A DNA stretch of 35,000 nucleotides, taken from assembly GCA_002005505.1 (NCBI GenBank), contig KV908387.1, positions 480,353 to 515,352 on the forward strand. Direction: 5' to 3'. This DNA comes from Botryococcus braunii. Taxonomy: Eukaryota; Chlorophyta; Trebouxiophyceae. Within the stretch, counting starts at the first letter, position 1; each line of letters begins with the position of its first letter. The notes below the pieces were generated by a model that was given only the letters and a program-made list of their open reading frames with translations, was not told the origin of the DNA and searched no databases. The translations under genes and the position numbers were made by a program. Positions 1-10,605 of the stretch are shown here, in pieces.

Positions 1-1950
1 CTTCTGCTCGGCAACGAGCATTCGCAGTGCTCGCAATACGGAAAACGAACACTGCGAGTGTCCGTTCCAGCACTCCAGCGTGGTCGGAATCACGCGAGCA
101 TTACGTGCGGATGCCCTCTTAGAGTCCCTTCCTGACCAGCGGCTGGGCTGCATCGGACATGGACCATTAGAAGAGGGGGTCGGGGTGAGAGGGGCGAGTT
201 TCGGCATGCAAGAACATTCAGAATTTTATGGTCCCAGCCTGGGATGCAATTGGGACAGAACCAAGGTAAGGAATCAGGGAGAGTGGAGAGGCTGGTTACG
301 GGGTTTGCGATCCCTTCTGAGAGCAGGGAGGGGTGCGTGACTGGCTTCACTCTCCGGCTGTGGTGCGTTCTCAACGGTCCTCGGGGTCCAAGAGCTGGGC
401 TGCCCACAGAAGGGGAACTCAAGCATCATCCCAGGCAATGCCAGGGTGCAAGTTGGGTTAATGCGTAGGACAATTGCATTGAGTCTCCTTAGTCCCTTGT
501 CGGCAGTGACCAAACTCTAGTCGGGAAAGTGCAGAAGTTGGAAATTTCCAACTTCTTTAAAGGGGGATAAGCGTCCAGCCACGAAAGGAAGGAGATAACA
601 ACGGGGACCCGCCGGGGGGGGGGGGGGGCAAGTCTCATATGGGATGGAAGAAAGTGGGACTTGGCGAGCCAGGCCAGGGGTTTCTTCCCTCATGCCCGGG
701 CCCGCACCATAAACCATCCTACTGTTTGGGGAGTCAAACTTGATGAGGGGGCTTGGGAAGCTCAGCTTGCGTTTGGATGCACCTTGCATGTCTCGTGCAT
801 CAAGAGTTTTGCCTCGGGAGACTCCATTGTGCGTGCTGCCCATGGGATGTGTGCCCATGGGCTGTGTTGCTGGCCAGTCATGGCCTAGATTGGCTGCCTC
901 GTTCTGTCTTGCACATATATATTAGAAGTAGGAAAGGTGAACTGGGCCAATTTTGAGTTTGGCTGATCGAAAACAAGTTGCCGCTTGCAACACCATTTCT
1001 GATGTCTTCATGAAGATCAGCTTACATGCCAGAGTGAAAGAAAAGACCGGAGGGAATATAGTAGTCACAGGCAGAAGGTGACGGCCCCACTTATGTCATT
1101 GCACCAAACAGGGAAGGAGTTTTCTTTGCAGGCTCCTTTGCTATAGAGAATATTTCTAGATGATCTTGGCAATTCGTTGGCGCCAGAAGAGGCACATTTT
1201 TGGACGGGGAGGGATGGGGCTTTCCATGCACGTATTGCCAACATGCCAGCAGGCAGGCCCTAGAGAAGTAGGAGCTGAGTGCTGAAAGGGTTTCCGACGT
1301 GCGCTTGAAAGCATCCTCATCCGGATGTCCAGATTTTGATTGCGCCAGTTAACTGTCCAACGTTTGACAGTACCTAGAGCTGCCGGGCCACAAGCTGCCG
1401 TGCTGAGGGGTGTTTGACATGGTGCCCGTATTGGAGCAATATTGTTAATTAATTTTCTGGTTATTGGAAGTTTGCTGTTGCGCTGGATTTCCGTTCCTTT
1501 AACTTTCCGCTCTTTTCCGCTCTTATCTAAACAGCTGGTCTAGATCTAGCCTGCAGAGGCAAGTCGGTGAGGCCAGCGGGACGTAAGTGTATATCGCGTG
1601 TATGAGTGACATGGGATGGTATGCACTTGCAGAGGGTGTATGGCAGTGGTACATACCACTGTCATATATGCAGGGGTGTGCTCCACATTGTTTCTATGTG
1701 ATGGCCTTGAGAGTCCAACCTATGTGCCCAGCCATGAATATTCTTTTACAGGAATGGCTGGGCACATGGGACATGTTAGGACAGCTGTAGCTCGATGCGT
1801 TGAGCTTAGGCTCATGCTGTAGGCTTATGAGGCTTTATTAAGGCTCATGCTGTAGGCTAATTAGGCTTTAAAGGCTTTATTAATTTTAAGGGTGCTGACC
1901 GTGATGGCCTTCTTCCACGCATGCGTGTAATCATAATGAAACGGAGGCTG
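1..1950. other. No gene recognised; short palindromic words only
   Basis: No reading frame here has protein-like composition. Small features: a G-run at about 613-630, and paired cccatggg words around 839-862. It could be intergenic DNA or decayed repeat. Confidence 0.5.
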
Positions 1951-1953
1951 AGC

Positions 1954-2044
1954 TCTGGACCAGCTTCATGCATGATGTAGCTCATGCCATCTAACACGCG
2001 TGTTAGATGGCCATGAGCTACATCATGCATGAAGTTGGTCCAGG
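1954..2044. repeat. Near-perfect palindrome with about 43-bp arms
   Basis: Left arm 1954-1999 and right arm 2000-2044 are reverse complements with one mismatch and one indel. The centre is aacacgcgtgtt, leaving almost no loop. Confidence 0.9.
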
Positions 2045-2052
2045 GCCCTCCC

Positions 2053-2123
2053 GGGGGTAGTCTGAATTCAGAAGAAAAAAAGTTTGCAATCACGCTTAAC
2101 CCGTACGGATTCAGACTACCCCC
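2053..2123. repeat. 15-bp perfect inverted repeat around a 41-bp spacer
   Basis: gggggtagtctgaat at 2053-2067 is mirrored by its reverse complement at 2109-2123. It starts nine bases after the 1954-2044 palindrome ends. Confidence 0.85.
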
Positions 2124-2375
2124 TTCTAACCAGTGCAGATGTGGTTTCCTACCGAGCTCGAGTTGCATGCATGGAGGCCGGCAATGTGGAGGGAGGTGGA
2201 CCTCCTACGTAAGCCAATGGGAGGCCAAGGCCAAGTCTTGAAGAATTACATCCCAGTCTTGTAATCGAAGAAGAATCAAGTTTGTCCAGCTGCAGCCCAG
2301 AGGGCACGATGAGATGCAAACATTAACGGATATATCGGTTTATATAAATCGGATTTGAGTTCTAGAGCTGCAACT

Positions 2376-2427
2376 GACTCCTGTACATGTGCCTGCGTAT
2401 AGGCAGGCACATGCATATACAGGAGTC
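2376..2427. repeat. Inverted repeat, short loop
   Basis: gactcctgtacatgtgcctgc is left arm 2376-2396 (21 bases). The right arm 2403-2427 is its complement with a 4-base insertion. Nearby (2470-2580) tatacatggccatggatagggc words recur in both orientations. Confidence 0.8.
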
Positions 2428-2589
2428 ATTATACTACGCAGGTGCGTACGCCCTGCATACGAGGTATACGTATACATGGCCATGGATAGGGCAATGTTTA
2501 TGGATAGGGCTCTGTGCCACAAGTGCCATACGTATACATGGCCCTATCCACAGATAAGGCCATGTCCATGGATAGGGCTCCTGTGCCAC

Positions 2590-3830
2590 ACGTGCAATTA
2601 GGCCTTCTATGCCACATCTTGGCCTCCTGTGCACATGCGCCCACATTTTAGCCTAGGCCTTCCGTGCCACATTTATAAAGTCCTTATTATTGGCCACTAA
2701 TTAGACCTTCTAGAACTAGGCCTTCAGACGCTTCTAGATCTGTGCCACATGGGGAGGCGGGGGCTGACCATATTTCTAGAGAGACAAGTTAATGTATCAG
2801 TCTCAGGCCCCCGAGCGACTAAACCCGGGGGAGCGATCGACCAAATTTGCAAATTTGTGTTGACAGCTCCCAAAATCACATCCGCAAAGGATGGCCCTAG
2901 AGCCTGTTACTTATAATCCACCAATTAGAAAACGTGGAGGTTTAAGCTCGGATTATAGTAGATTAACTCTTCTATGGAGTAATATTGTAGGTTTTCAGAA
3001 AGAATACGGAATAAAATTTTCGTACATATAGCACATAAATAGCTACCTTCAACTGCTGTTGACTGCTGTCCGTGACGTGGCCCACTTATCAACAGTACAT
3101 TGCTCAATACTCAACCACATTGCCTAATTACGGACTGCTAATGAATAAGGGGACATGCACGTTATCCGCAAGGAAAACTCTTATTTGGCCCCCCCCCACA
3201 AGCTTACGCTACCCTGGGTCTCTTCACCTTTCAACTCGAACCTTGGGGCATATGTGGTGCCTTGCAAGTCGTCTGACCAAAACTCGCTATGTCCATGACA
3301 CCTTTGTTCTTGTCGGGTGAAGGCTTAAAGGTCGTGACCACCGATGCAACGATGGACGCTGTGGATCGACTCGTCTCACCCCAGGTGCGCATGCGAGGAA
3401 GCTCGACAAACCTAGAACGCACATGTTCTTACATACCATCTGGACACCCAGCATTGCTCGCGTGTAATAACTTCTAGATCTTGTTTTGCGCATTCTAGCA
3501 TGCGCAAATGATTTCTGGATGCTGCTAAACTTCTTCGAATGCAGCGTCATGCCTTATAATCATCAGTCAAACAAATTATTATTGTGTTGCCTGATCAGTC
3601 TATCGATAGCTTGGTAACCTTACCCTTGGTCTACACACGTTTGTACCCGGCCATCAGGCAATCCATATGGACCCATGCATGGGCCCATGCCATCGATGAT
3701 GCATCCTGTTTGTACATATGTATACATGTTACTAATTGATGACCAAGCTTCTACATATTTAATGTTGTCGCCATTACATATTTAATGTTGTCAAACTATG
3801 AAGTTATCATGATATCATCCACGTGCCATT
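2590..3830. other. No gene recognised
   Basis: AT-richer sequence without a convincing coding frame. Short frames such as 3072-3320 lack family features. Confidence 0.45.
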
Positions 3831-3835
3831 CAATT

Positions 3836-3998
3836 TTCAATCGCTGTGGAGAATGGTTTGCACAGGCCATGCAGAGAAATCAATGGATATATATCCATTG
3901 ATATATCCAGCTGTAATTACAAAGAGGACATCCATGTCTTCTGGATGGGGTTGTACACTTGGACTGATTGTGCAAACTTTTTCTCCACAGCGATTGAA
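3836..3998. repeat. Nested inverted repeats
   Basis: The outer arms are 3836-3862 and 3971-3998, both holding ttcaatcgctgtggagaa or its complement. Inside the loop lies a separate 24-bp perfect palindrome at 3879-3902. Confidence 0.88.
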
Positions 3999-4706
3999 CA
4001 TTTCGGGCACATAACAACCGTTGGAAAATCATGTGATGGAGAGGATCATAGCTCCTGATCGGTCATAGATGTAGATTTCCCTTATATCCCTTGGAAACTC
4101 TCCTGTACAAGGGGGGGGGGAGAAATGTTTACGTACGGCTTGCAGAACGCAACAGTACGAGGTTTCTGGCTTGTGCAAGCTCACATTTTTTTCCATGTGG
4201 CTTTCAGTGCACAGCTTTCATCTGTGTCTGCCAGCTTCCCTGACAATATGCCTAATGCCAACTTTGTATGGCCAGGGCACATGACAAGGAGTCCGGGTAG
4301 GGCCATTGTACTGCAATGTACTGTCAATGCCCATGCCAACAAGTATCTTGGTGCAACATTTGTATTGCCTGGACAAGAGACACAGGTTGACCCTGGGTTG
4401 GTGGGGGGCGGGGTTGGGGAAAGGTTGGATGTAGGGTTGGGTCGGACATGTGGATGCAGGTTGGAATACGTGTCCGGGACGCAGGCGTACGGCGCTGGTT
4501 TTTTCCTTCATGTGCTGTCTGTCCCGATACCTTTGGGACAGCACAACATTTTTTTCCCCATGTCAAAATTGCTTCAGTATGGTCTTTGTGAAGCCATGAC
4601 ACGTGTTGAGAAATTTATCAGTATCAGCCTTTGCATTGCCAGGCATTCGGACTCGATGGACATTTCACGGGGGAGGGGACCTTGCGAAGCGAGCTGGGTG
4701 CGCCTC

Positions 4707-4935
4707 CCAATGCAGTTCAGTATAGGGGGACAGGAACGCCGGATGTCCCAGGCTATATCATAGTTGCTGCCCCTGCTGCACAAGGAATCACAGAGCCGGG
4801 CGTGGAAGAGAAGTGGGACAGATGTGATGATGTTCTGGGGGAAGACTATGAAATGGTGGAAGTGGAAGAAGAAGGGGGTCTTTTGGGGGAGTCCTGGGAG
4901 GTGCTTCCAAGGATTGAAGCCCCCGCGCCTGCAGG
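4707..4935 (+). pseudogene. Exon-like open segment, unknown protein, copy A
   Basis: The frame is preceded by aatgcag and ends at a good donor, GCAG|gtatgc (phase 1). It reads QYRGTGTPDVPGYIIVAAPA, AQGITEPGVEEKWDRCDDVL, then an acidic piece GEDYEMVEVEEE and WEVLPRIEAPAPA. I do not recognise the family. An inverted relative at 11,400-11,600 keeps GYTIVSTPAAQGITEQGVE and CDDLLGAEHETVEVE with many substitutions, so the segment was probably once selected as protein. No full gene could be built around it, hence pseudogene or isolated exon. Confidence 0.45.
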
Positions 4936-5343
4936 TATGCTACCACATGTAAACATTGGCTGTGTCCCATATCCCTGCCCCCCCCCCTCTCGTACCCTCA
5001 CAGTCTCTCTCTTTCCCCCCCTCCTTTGCTCCCCCTCCCCTCTCCCCCCTCTGGGGAAAGGTTGGATGTAGGGTTGGGTCGGACATGTGGATGCAGGTTG
5101 GAATACGTGTCCGGGACGCAGGCGTACGGCGCTGGTTTTTTCCTTCATGTGCTGTCTGTCCCGATACCCCTGGGACAGCACAACATTTTTTTCCCCATGT
5201 CAAAATTGCTTCAGTATGGTCTTTGTGAAGCCATGACACGTGTTGAGAAATTTATCACTATCAGCCTTTGCATTGCCAGGCATTCGGACTCGATGGACAT
5301 TTCACGGGGGAGGGGACCTTGCGAAGCGAGCTGGGTGCGCCTC

Positions 5344-5572
5344 CCAATGCAGTTCAGTACAGGGGGACAGGAACGCCGGATGTCCCAGGCTATATCATAG
5401 TTGCTGCCCCTGCTGCACAAGGAATCACAGAGCCGGGCGTGGAAGAGAAGTGGGACAGATGTGATGATGTTCTGGGGGAAGACTATGAAATGGTGGAAGT
5501 GGAAGAAGAAAGGGGTCTTTTGGGGGAGTCCTGGGAGGTGCTTCCAAGGATTGAAGCCCCCGCGCCTGCAGG
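5344..5572 (+). pseudogene. Exon-like open segment, unknown protein, copy B
   Basis: Tandem copy of the segment at 4707-4935, 637 bases downstream, with the same acceptor-like aatgcag and donor GCAG|gtatgc. It differs at only a few bases, for example EEERG for EEEGG in the acidic stretch. Function unknown. Confidence 0.45.
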
Positions 5573-5689
5573 TATGCTACCACATGTAAACATTGGCTGT
5601 GTCCCATATCCCTGCCCCCCCCCTCTCGTACCCTCACAGTCTCTCTCTTTCCCCCCCTCCTTTGCTCCCCCTCCCCTCTCCCCCCCCCC

Positions 5690-5855
5690 CCGTTCTCCCT
5701 CTCCCCACCCCGCCCCGCCCCCTTCCCCCCACTCTCTTTTGCTCTCCGCTCCCCCCTCTCTCTCCCTGTGACACACACACCCCGGCCCCCCCCTCCCTCC
5801 CCCTCTCTCGACCCCACCCCTCTCCTTCGCTCTCCACCGCCCCTCCCTTTGTCTC
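5690..5855. repeat. Pyrimidine-rich tract
   Basis: Nearly pure C/T on the + strand, continuing the end of copy B. Frames through it encode only low-complexity Pro/Ser/Leu text and are not genes. Confidence 0.8.
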
Positions 5856-5858
5856 GCG

Positions 5859-5927
<69 letters not shown>

Positions 5928-5960
5928 ACACACACACGCACGCGCGCGCGCGCGGGCGGG
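5855..5960. repeat. (CG)n(CA)n(CG)n microsatellite
   Basis: A CA tract flanked on both sides by alternating CG. It is a purine/pyrimidine alternation of about 100 bases with left-handed (Z) DNA potential. Confidence 0.95.
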
Positions 5961-6184
5961 CGCTCGTGTGCCTACTCTCTCACACACGTTCACACACAGG
6001 CATCTTATGCATTGCATGGGTCATATGTCATGTTTCCCTGATCTTTCACTTGCCACTCTGAAAAGAGGGCGAACGCTTGCATTCAAGCTATGAGGAGTTA
6101 CGGCTGTGGCCTTCCTTCAAGCCTGAAAATATTTCCTAGTTCAGTGATCTGCATAGCCTCAGTCGGTATATAGATGAGTGACCT

Positions 6185-6845
6185 CAGAATTGTGATGTAC
6201 AACTACCTGATTTTGTCCATTGCAATGTTCAGTTGCTATTAGACCATTGTGATGTGCAGCTGCCTGCTTTGTCCAATGGTGATGAATAGCTTCCTAACCT
6301 GACCATTGTCTTGCAAGCTGCCTACTTGTCCATGGTGATGTAAAGCTTTCTGACTTACCATTGGTGATGTACAGCTGCCTGAGTTTGTCGTTGTGATGTA
6401 CAGTTGCCTGAGTTATCCATTGTGATGTACAGTTGCCTGAGTTATCCATTGTGATGTACAGTTGCCTTGTCCGGTGTGATGTACTGCATCTGACTTGACC
6501 ATTGTGATGTACATCTGCCTGACTTATCAGTTGTGTTGTACAGTTGCCTGGCTCGACCACAAAAATGTACAGCTGCCTGACTTGACCACTATGATGTACA
6601 GTTGCCCGGCTTATCGCTCATGACTGTACAATTGCCTGACTTGACCACTATGATGTGCACCTGCCTGACTCCTCCACTCTGATGTACAGCTGCCAGACTT
6701 GATCATTGTGATGTACAGCTGCCTGCCTTGATCACTACGTTATACAGCTGCCTGACTTGAACGCCATGATGTACAGCTGCCTGGCTAATTGATCATGATG
6801 TACAATTACCTGACTTGATTTAATGTGATGTACAGCTGGTGGATT
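6185..6845. repeat. 29-bp minisatellite, about 22 diverged copies
   Basis: The unit is close to gatgtacagctgcctgactt plus gaccattgt. Adjacent units vary by substitutions and small indels. It runs directly into the open frame at 6853 and returns at 7940-8125, and inverted at about 8510-8588. Confidence 0.92.
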
Positions 6846-6852
6846 AGCAAAT

Positions 6853-7362
6853 GTGTTTGGAGCAGGCTGCAATGAACCAGGCTTGATGGTGGCCGCTGCA
6901 AGTGCAAATGCCGACTCCACCTCGGAGACGGACAATGATGAAGAGGAGGATGGGGCTGATGATAGTGACGATGATGAAGTGCTTTTGAAATATCTGGAAC
7001 ATTATACAGCAGCAGGTGTGGAACCCATGAAGGTTCCACTCCTTGTGCTGTCGAATAATGTGCCAAATTTGGCAACCACCAGGCCATTAAAGACGGTGGC
7101 GAGCGCAAAGACAGTGTCGGCTGCTGCCCAGCGCCGCGGCTCGCGACGCAAGAGGGGAAAGGGAAAACATGGGGGGAGCAGCAAGCGCGGGTCTCATCAG
7201 GCTCCGAAGCCGTTGGACCCCCAGCCCGCCCCGCAGCCTTGTCCGGTCGCTGTAAATCCTTGTTATCAGGTAGTCACCAATGGTCAACCCAAGGTCTTAG
7301 AAAGACAAAAGCTTGTGCATGACTCGCACACACGTCGGGAACTCGTGTACGTGTTTGTGTGA
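6853..7362 (+). CDS. Unknown acidic/basic protein segment (repeat family R2, copy 1)
   Basis: An open frame of 169 codons without a clear start; text resembling FGAGCNEPGL opens it. Residues about 20-50 are acidic (ETDNDEEEDGADDSDDDE), then VLLKYLEHYTAAGVEP, then a basic stretch QRRGSRRKRGKGKHGGSSKR that would act as a nuclear localisation signal, then a Pro-rich part. Copies at 8135 and, inverted, 8311-8501 keep the acidic part at protein level (EEEDAFGDSDSDEGLLQYLE), which supports past coding. I cannot name the family. A transposon protein is possible but unproven. The frame at 7313-7513, ending KKRTREEAANS, may be a following exon. Confidence 0.45.
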   Translation: MFGAGCNEPGLMVAAASANADSTSETDNDEEEDGADDSDDDEVLLKYLEHYTAAGVEPMKVPLLVLSNNVPNLATTRPLKTVASAKTVSAAAQRRGSRRKRGKGKHGGSSKRGSHQAPKPLDPQPAPQPCPVAVNPCYQVVTNGQPKVLERQKLVHDSHTRRELVYVFV

Positions 7363-7934
7363 TGTTGACGGCTTTCCCTGCATGTGCCCCCACTGGGACC
7401 CCCAGCTCTATGCGGCATTCGGCGTGCCCCGCCCCGTCCCCCCCCCCCCCGGGGGCACTGCCGCGCAGTCCCTCTCCAAGAAGAGAACTCGGGAGGAAGC
7501 TGCGAACTCCTAGTGTGTTAAAACATGTGTAGGGCGTTTCCGAATTTCTGATCATCTCCTTCTGCATTCTCTTTCTCGGGTATTTCAACTCTGACTTAAG
7601 CCTCCTGGCTGCTCTCCAATTTTTCTTTGAGTATGGCTTTAGCTGCTCAATTCCCCACGTGGTGGGATCCAGGCCCCATCCACCCAGCATACACTTGTGT
7701 ACAAAAAATACATGCTTTCAGGTTTTGTTAGGCTCTTCATCGCGGGTGTCTATGTTGTTTTCTATGTTGTTTTAAAATAATCACATCATACATAGCCGAA
7801 ACTCAGGCGAAACGTTTCTATTGTTACCTGCGGATATACCTCTGCCCCCTCCACGTTGTTCTCACTGCCACCCTTGACTCTTCTTGGAGGTTTTGATTCT
7901 CTAGCTTCGTACCTATCCAACGCCATTCTGTCCT
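7033..7934. repeat. R2 long direct repeat, first copy
   Basis: About 900 bases repeated in the same orientation at 8722-9612 with high similarity. It spans the basic/Pro-rich frame, a variable C-run (about 7439) and a non-coding part. It ends abruptly at the 29-bp minisatellite. Confidence 0.9.
7829..7934 (-). pseudogene. Minus-strand exon-like segment, truncated copy
   Basis: Homologous to the segment at 9506-9658 (-). It reads RMALDRYEARESKPPRRVKG and GSENNVEGAEVYPQ, ending at a good donor CAG|gtaaca. The 5' part, including the acceptor, has been replaced by minisatellite from 7935 on. Function unknown. Confidence 0.4.
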
Positions 7935-8134
7935 GAGGTACCATTGCCTGACTTGACCAGTACGATGTACAGCTGCCTGACTCCTCCACTCTGATGTACA
8001 GCTGCCTGCCTTGACCACTACGGTACACAGCTGCCTCACTTGAACACTATGATGTAGAGCTGCCCGGCTTATTGATCATGATGTACAATTGCCTGACCTG
8101 ATCATTGTGATGTACAGCTGGTGGATTAACTAAT

Positions 8135-8340
8135 GTGTTCGGAGCAGGCTGCGATGAACCAGGCTTGACGGTGGCCGCTGCAAGTGCAAATGCCGACTCG
8201 GGCCCGGAGACGGACAATGAAGAGGAGGATGCCTTTGGTGATAGTGATTCAGATGAAGGGCTTTTGCAATATTTGGAACATTATACAGCAGCAGGAGTGG
8301 AACCCCAGAAGGTTCCACTCTTGCTGCAGTATAATGTTCC
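8135..8340 (+). pseudogene. R2 acidic frame, copy 2 (left palindrome arm)
   Basis: Reads FGAGCDEPGLTVAAASANAD, then ETDNEEEDAFGDSDSDEGLL and QYLEHYTAAGVEP, closely matching copy 1. Beyond 8305 the frame runs into the complementary arm and its text loses meaning, so no complete gene remains. Confidence 0.5.
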
Positions 8341-8501
8341 AAAAATTGTAAAAGCCCTTCATCAGAATCACACTCTTCAAATGCATCCTCCTCTTCATTG
8401 TCCGTCTCCAGGCCGGAGTCGGCATTTGCACTTGCAGTGGCCACCGTCAAGCCTGGTTCATCGCACCCTGCTCCAAACACATTAGTTAAGTCCACCAGCA
8501 C
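8311..8501 (-). pseudogene. R2 acidic frame, copy 3 (right palindrome arm)
   Basis: On the minus strand the text is FGAGCDEPGLTVATASANAD, then ETDNEEEDAFEECDSDEGLL and QFLEHYTAARVEP. Frame and protein are kept with a few changes relative to copies 1 and 2. No complete gene remains. Confidence 0.5.
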
Positions 8502-8721
8502 ATCACAATGATCAGGTCAGGCAATTGTACATCATGATCAATAAGCCGGGCAGCTCTACATCATTGATAGTGTTCAAGTCAGGCAGCTGCTGAAGGTTCC
8601 CCTCCAGCTGCTGTACAATGTTCCAATTATTGCAAAAGCCCTTCATCAGAATCACTATCATCAAAGGCATCCTCCTCTTCTTCGTGCGTCTCCAGGCTGG
8701 AGTCGGCATTCGCAGCTGAGT

Positions 8722-9612
8722 GTTCCCCTCCTGGTGCTGTCCAATAATGTGCCAAATTTGGCAACCAGCAAGCCACCAAGGGCTAGCGCAAAGACGATGT
8801 CGGCTGCTGCCCAGCGCCGGGGCTCTCGATGCAAGAGGGGAAAGGGAAAACATGGGGGGAGCAGCAAGCGCGGGTCTCATCAAGCTCCGAAGCCGTTGGA
8901 CCCCCAGCCCGCGCAGCAGCCTTGTCCGGTCGCTGTAAATCCTTATCATCAGGTAGTCACCAATGGTCAACCCAAGGCCTTTGAAAGATAAAACCTTGTG
9001 GATGACTCGGCACACACGTCGGGAACTCATGTACGTGTTTGTGTGATGTTGACGGTTTTCCCTGCATTTGCCCCCACTGGGGCCCCCAGCTCTATGCGGC
9101 ATTCGGCGGGCCCCGCCCCGTCCCCCCCCCCCCCCCCCGCCCCGGGTAACCGCCGCGCAGTCCCTCTCCAAGAAGAGAACTCGGGAGGAAGCTACGAAAT
9201 CGTAGTGTGTTAAAACATATGTAGGGCGTTTCCGAATTGCTTGATCATCTCCTCCTGCATTCTCTTTCTGGGGTATTCAATTCTGACTTTAGCCTCCTGG
9301 CTGCTCTCTTTCTTTGAGGATGGCTCGAGCTGCTCAATTCCCCACGTGGTGTGATCCAGGCCCCATCCACCTAGCATACACTTTTGTAAATTAATACATG
9401 CTTTCAGGTTTTGTTAGGCTCTTCATCGCGGGTGTTAATTTATGTTGTTTTAAAATAATCACATCATACATCGCCGAAACTCAGACGAATCGTTTCTACA
9501 ATTACCTGCAGATATACCTCTGCCCCCTCCACGTTGTTCTCACTGCCACCCTTGACTCTTCTTGGAGCTTTTGATTCTCTGGCTTCGTACCTATCCAACG
9601 CCATTCTTTCCT
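8722..9612. repeat. R2 long direct repeat, second copy
   Basis: Matches 7033-7934 almost end to end. Its C-run (about 9121-9138) is longer than that at 7439, and the Pro-rich frame behind it is shifted relative to copy 1. It retains the basic stretch QRRGSRCKRGKGKHGGSSKR. Confidence 0.9.
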
Positions 9613-9658
9613 CCTGCTTCCTCTCTTGCTGCTGTTGACGGATGTCTGGACCGGATGC
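9506..9658 (-). CDS. Minus-strand exon of unknown gene (51 codons)
   Basis: Read on the minus strand, a good acceptor (catcttttgcag|GCA) and a good donor (CTGCAG|gtaatt) enclose exactly 51 open codons, phase 0 on both sides. The text is ASGPDIRQQQQERKQEERMA, LDRYEARESKAPRRVKGGSE, NNVEGAEVYLQ: highly charged, probably helical. A following open piece on the same strand (about 9375-9200; LGGWGLDHTTWGIEQL, then YPRKRMQEEMIKQFGN) could be the next exon and reaches a stop. I do not recognise the family. Confidence 0.42.
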
Positions 9659-9769
9659 CTGCAAAAGATGATGGCGTAGTGCACACACGCGCGCTCCCTC
9701 TCGCTCGATCTCTCTCACCACACATGCTCATGCAACACATGCACACACACTCGCGCGCGCGCGCACACA

Positions 9770-10605
9770 AGCCTGCGAGGCGGGACAGAGGGCCAATGGC
9801 TTCGGAGCCTCGTAAGGCCAGCGGTTACTGCATCGCCCATGTTCTCCATTTCCCCTCTGGCATACCCAGTCGTAAGCCGTGGCGGTGGGCAGCAGCCAAC
9901 CCACTTTGGTAGTCACCCTTAGTGGCCTGGTGGTAGCTGGCATGCTCCCTTTGCACTGCATATGCAGATTGGATTCGGGGATGATCCCATCCGTTGATGG
10001 GCGGAAGCCTCCCCCCGGCTTTGAACTCGCTTATGCGCCCGGCGGTATGTCGTGCGATATTGTGGCATGCTTTCTTTCTGCGAACGGGTGCATTGATTCA
10101 GCTTCAGCATTGAAGATGTGCTGCCATAGGTGGCATCTTCGACAGGACCAGGACCAGGACTGGAACCCCTGGATGGGTTGCCTGATGTGGCAATTTCAGG
10201 CAAATCCTTCAGGGGGTTTCCACTACTGGTATCGTCCAGAGTGCCACCTATAGCAGCTCATCTGCAATGCAGCGACTCAGCAATGCGGCCGTTAACAGAA
10301 AGAAAGTGTGCCACAAAATTGCACGACATGACCGCTGGGCGCATTTGCATGTTCAGAGGCCCCCGGGGGGGGGGGGGGGGGTTCGCCCATCAACGAATGG
10401 GATCATGCCCGTATCAAATTTTGCATGTGCAGTTCAAAGGAGCATGCCACCTACCAGCAGGCCACCAAGGTTGACTGCCAAGGTGGGTCGGCTGCTGCCC
10501 ACCCCCGGCTCGCGACTGGGTATGCCAGAGGGGAAATGGAGAACATGGGCGATACAGCAACCGCTGGCCTTACGCGGCTCCGAAGCCATTGGCCCGCCTT
10601 GCAGC
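9770..10605. repeat. Foldback element, about 835 bp, 10-base loop
   Basis: Left arm 9770-10185 and right arm 10196-10605 are imperfect reverse complements along their whole length. Examples: gcctga at 10180-10185 with tcaggc at 10196-10201; the block at 10044-10090 with 10285-10345; aggcgggac/ggccaatgg near 9776-9795 with ccattggcccgcctt near 10587-10600. The right arm and its continuation to about 10880 are a diverged relative of the R2 repeat (7080-7570). Confidence 0.88.

Larger units (their letters stand above)
4416..5689 (+). repeat. 637-bp tandem direct duplication carrying an exon-like unit
   Basis: Copy A (4416-5052) and copy B (5053-5689) differ by only a handful of substitutions, so the duplication is recent. 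Each copy begins at ggggaaaggttggat, includes the exon-like segment described separately, and ends in a pyrimidine-rich stretch. Copy A has further upstream homology to the inverted relative at 11,100-11,890 (from about 4240), and copy B is followed by a CG/CA microsatellite. Confidence 0.92.
8029..8588. repeat. 560-bp palindrome (R2 head-to-head)
   Basis: Left arm 8029-8304 and right arm 8311-8588 are reverse complements with scattered differences, with a 6-base loop at 8305-8310. Each arm contains a bit of the 29-bp minisatellite and the acidic R2 frame (+ strand from 8135; - strand from 8501). A further partial inverted piece follows at 8591-8721. Confidence 0.92.

Noticed and set aside
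6185..6845. Possible CRISPR-like array
   Set aside because: The repeats are head to tail with no unique spacers, and the DNA is eukaryotic.
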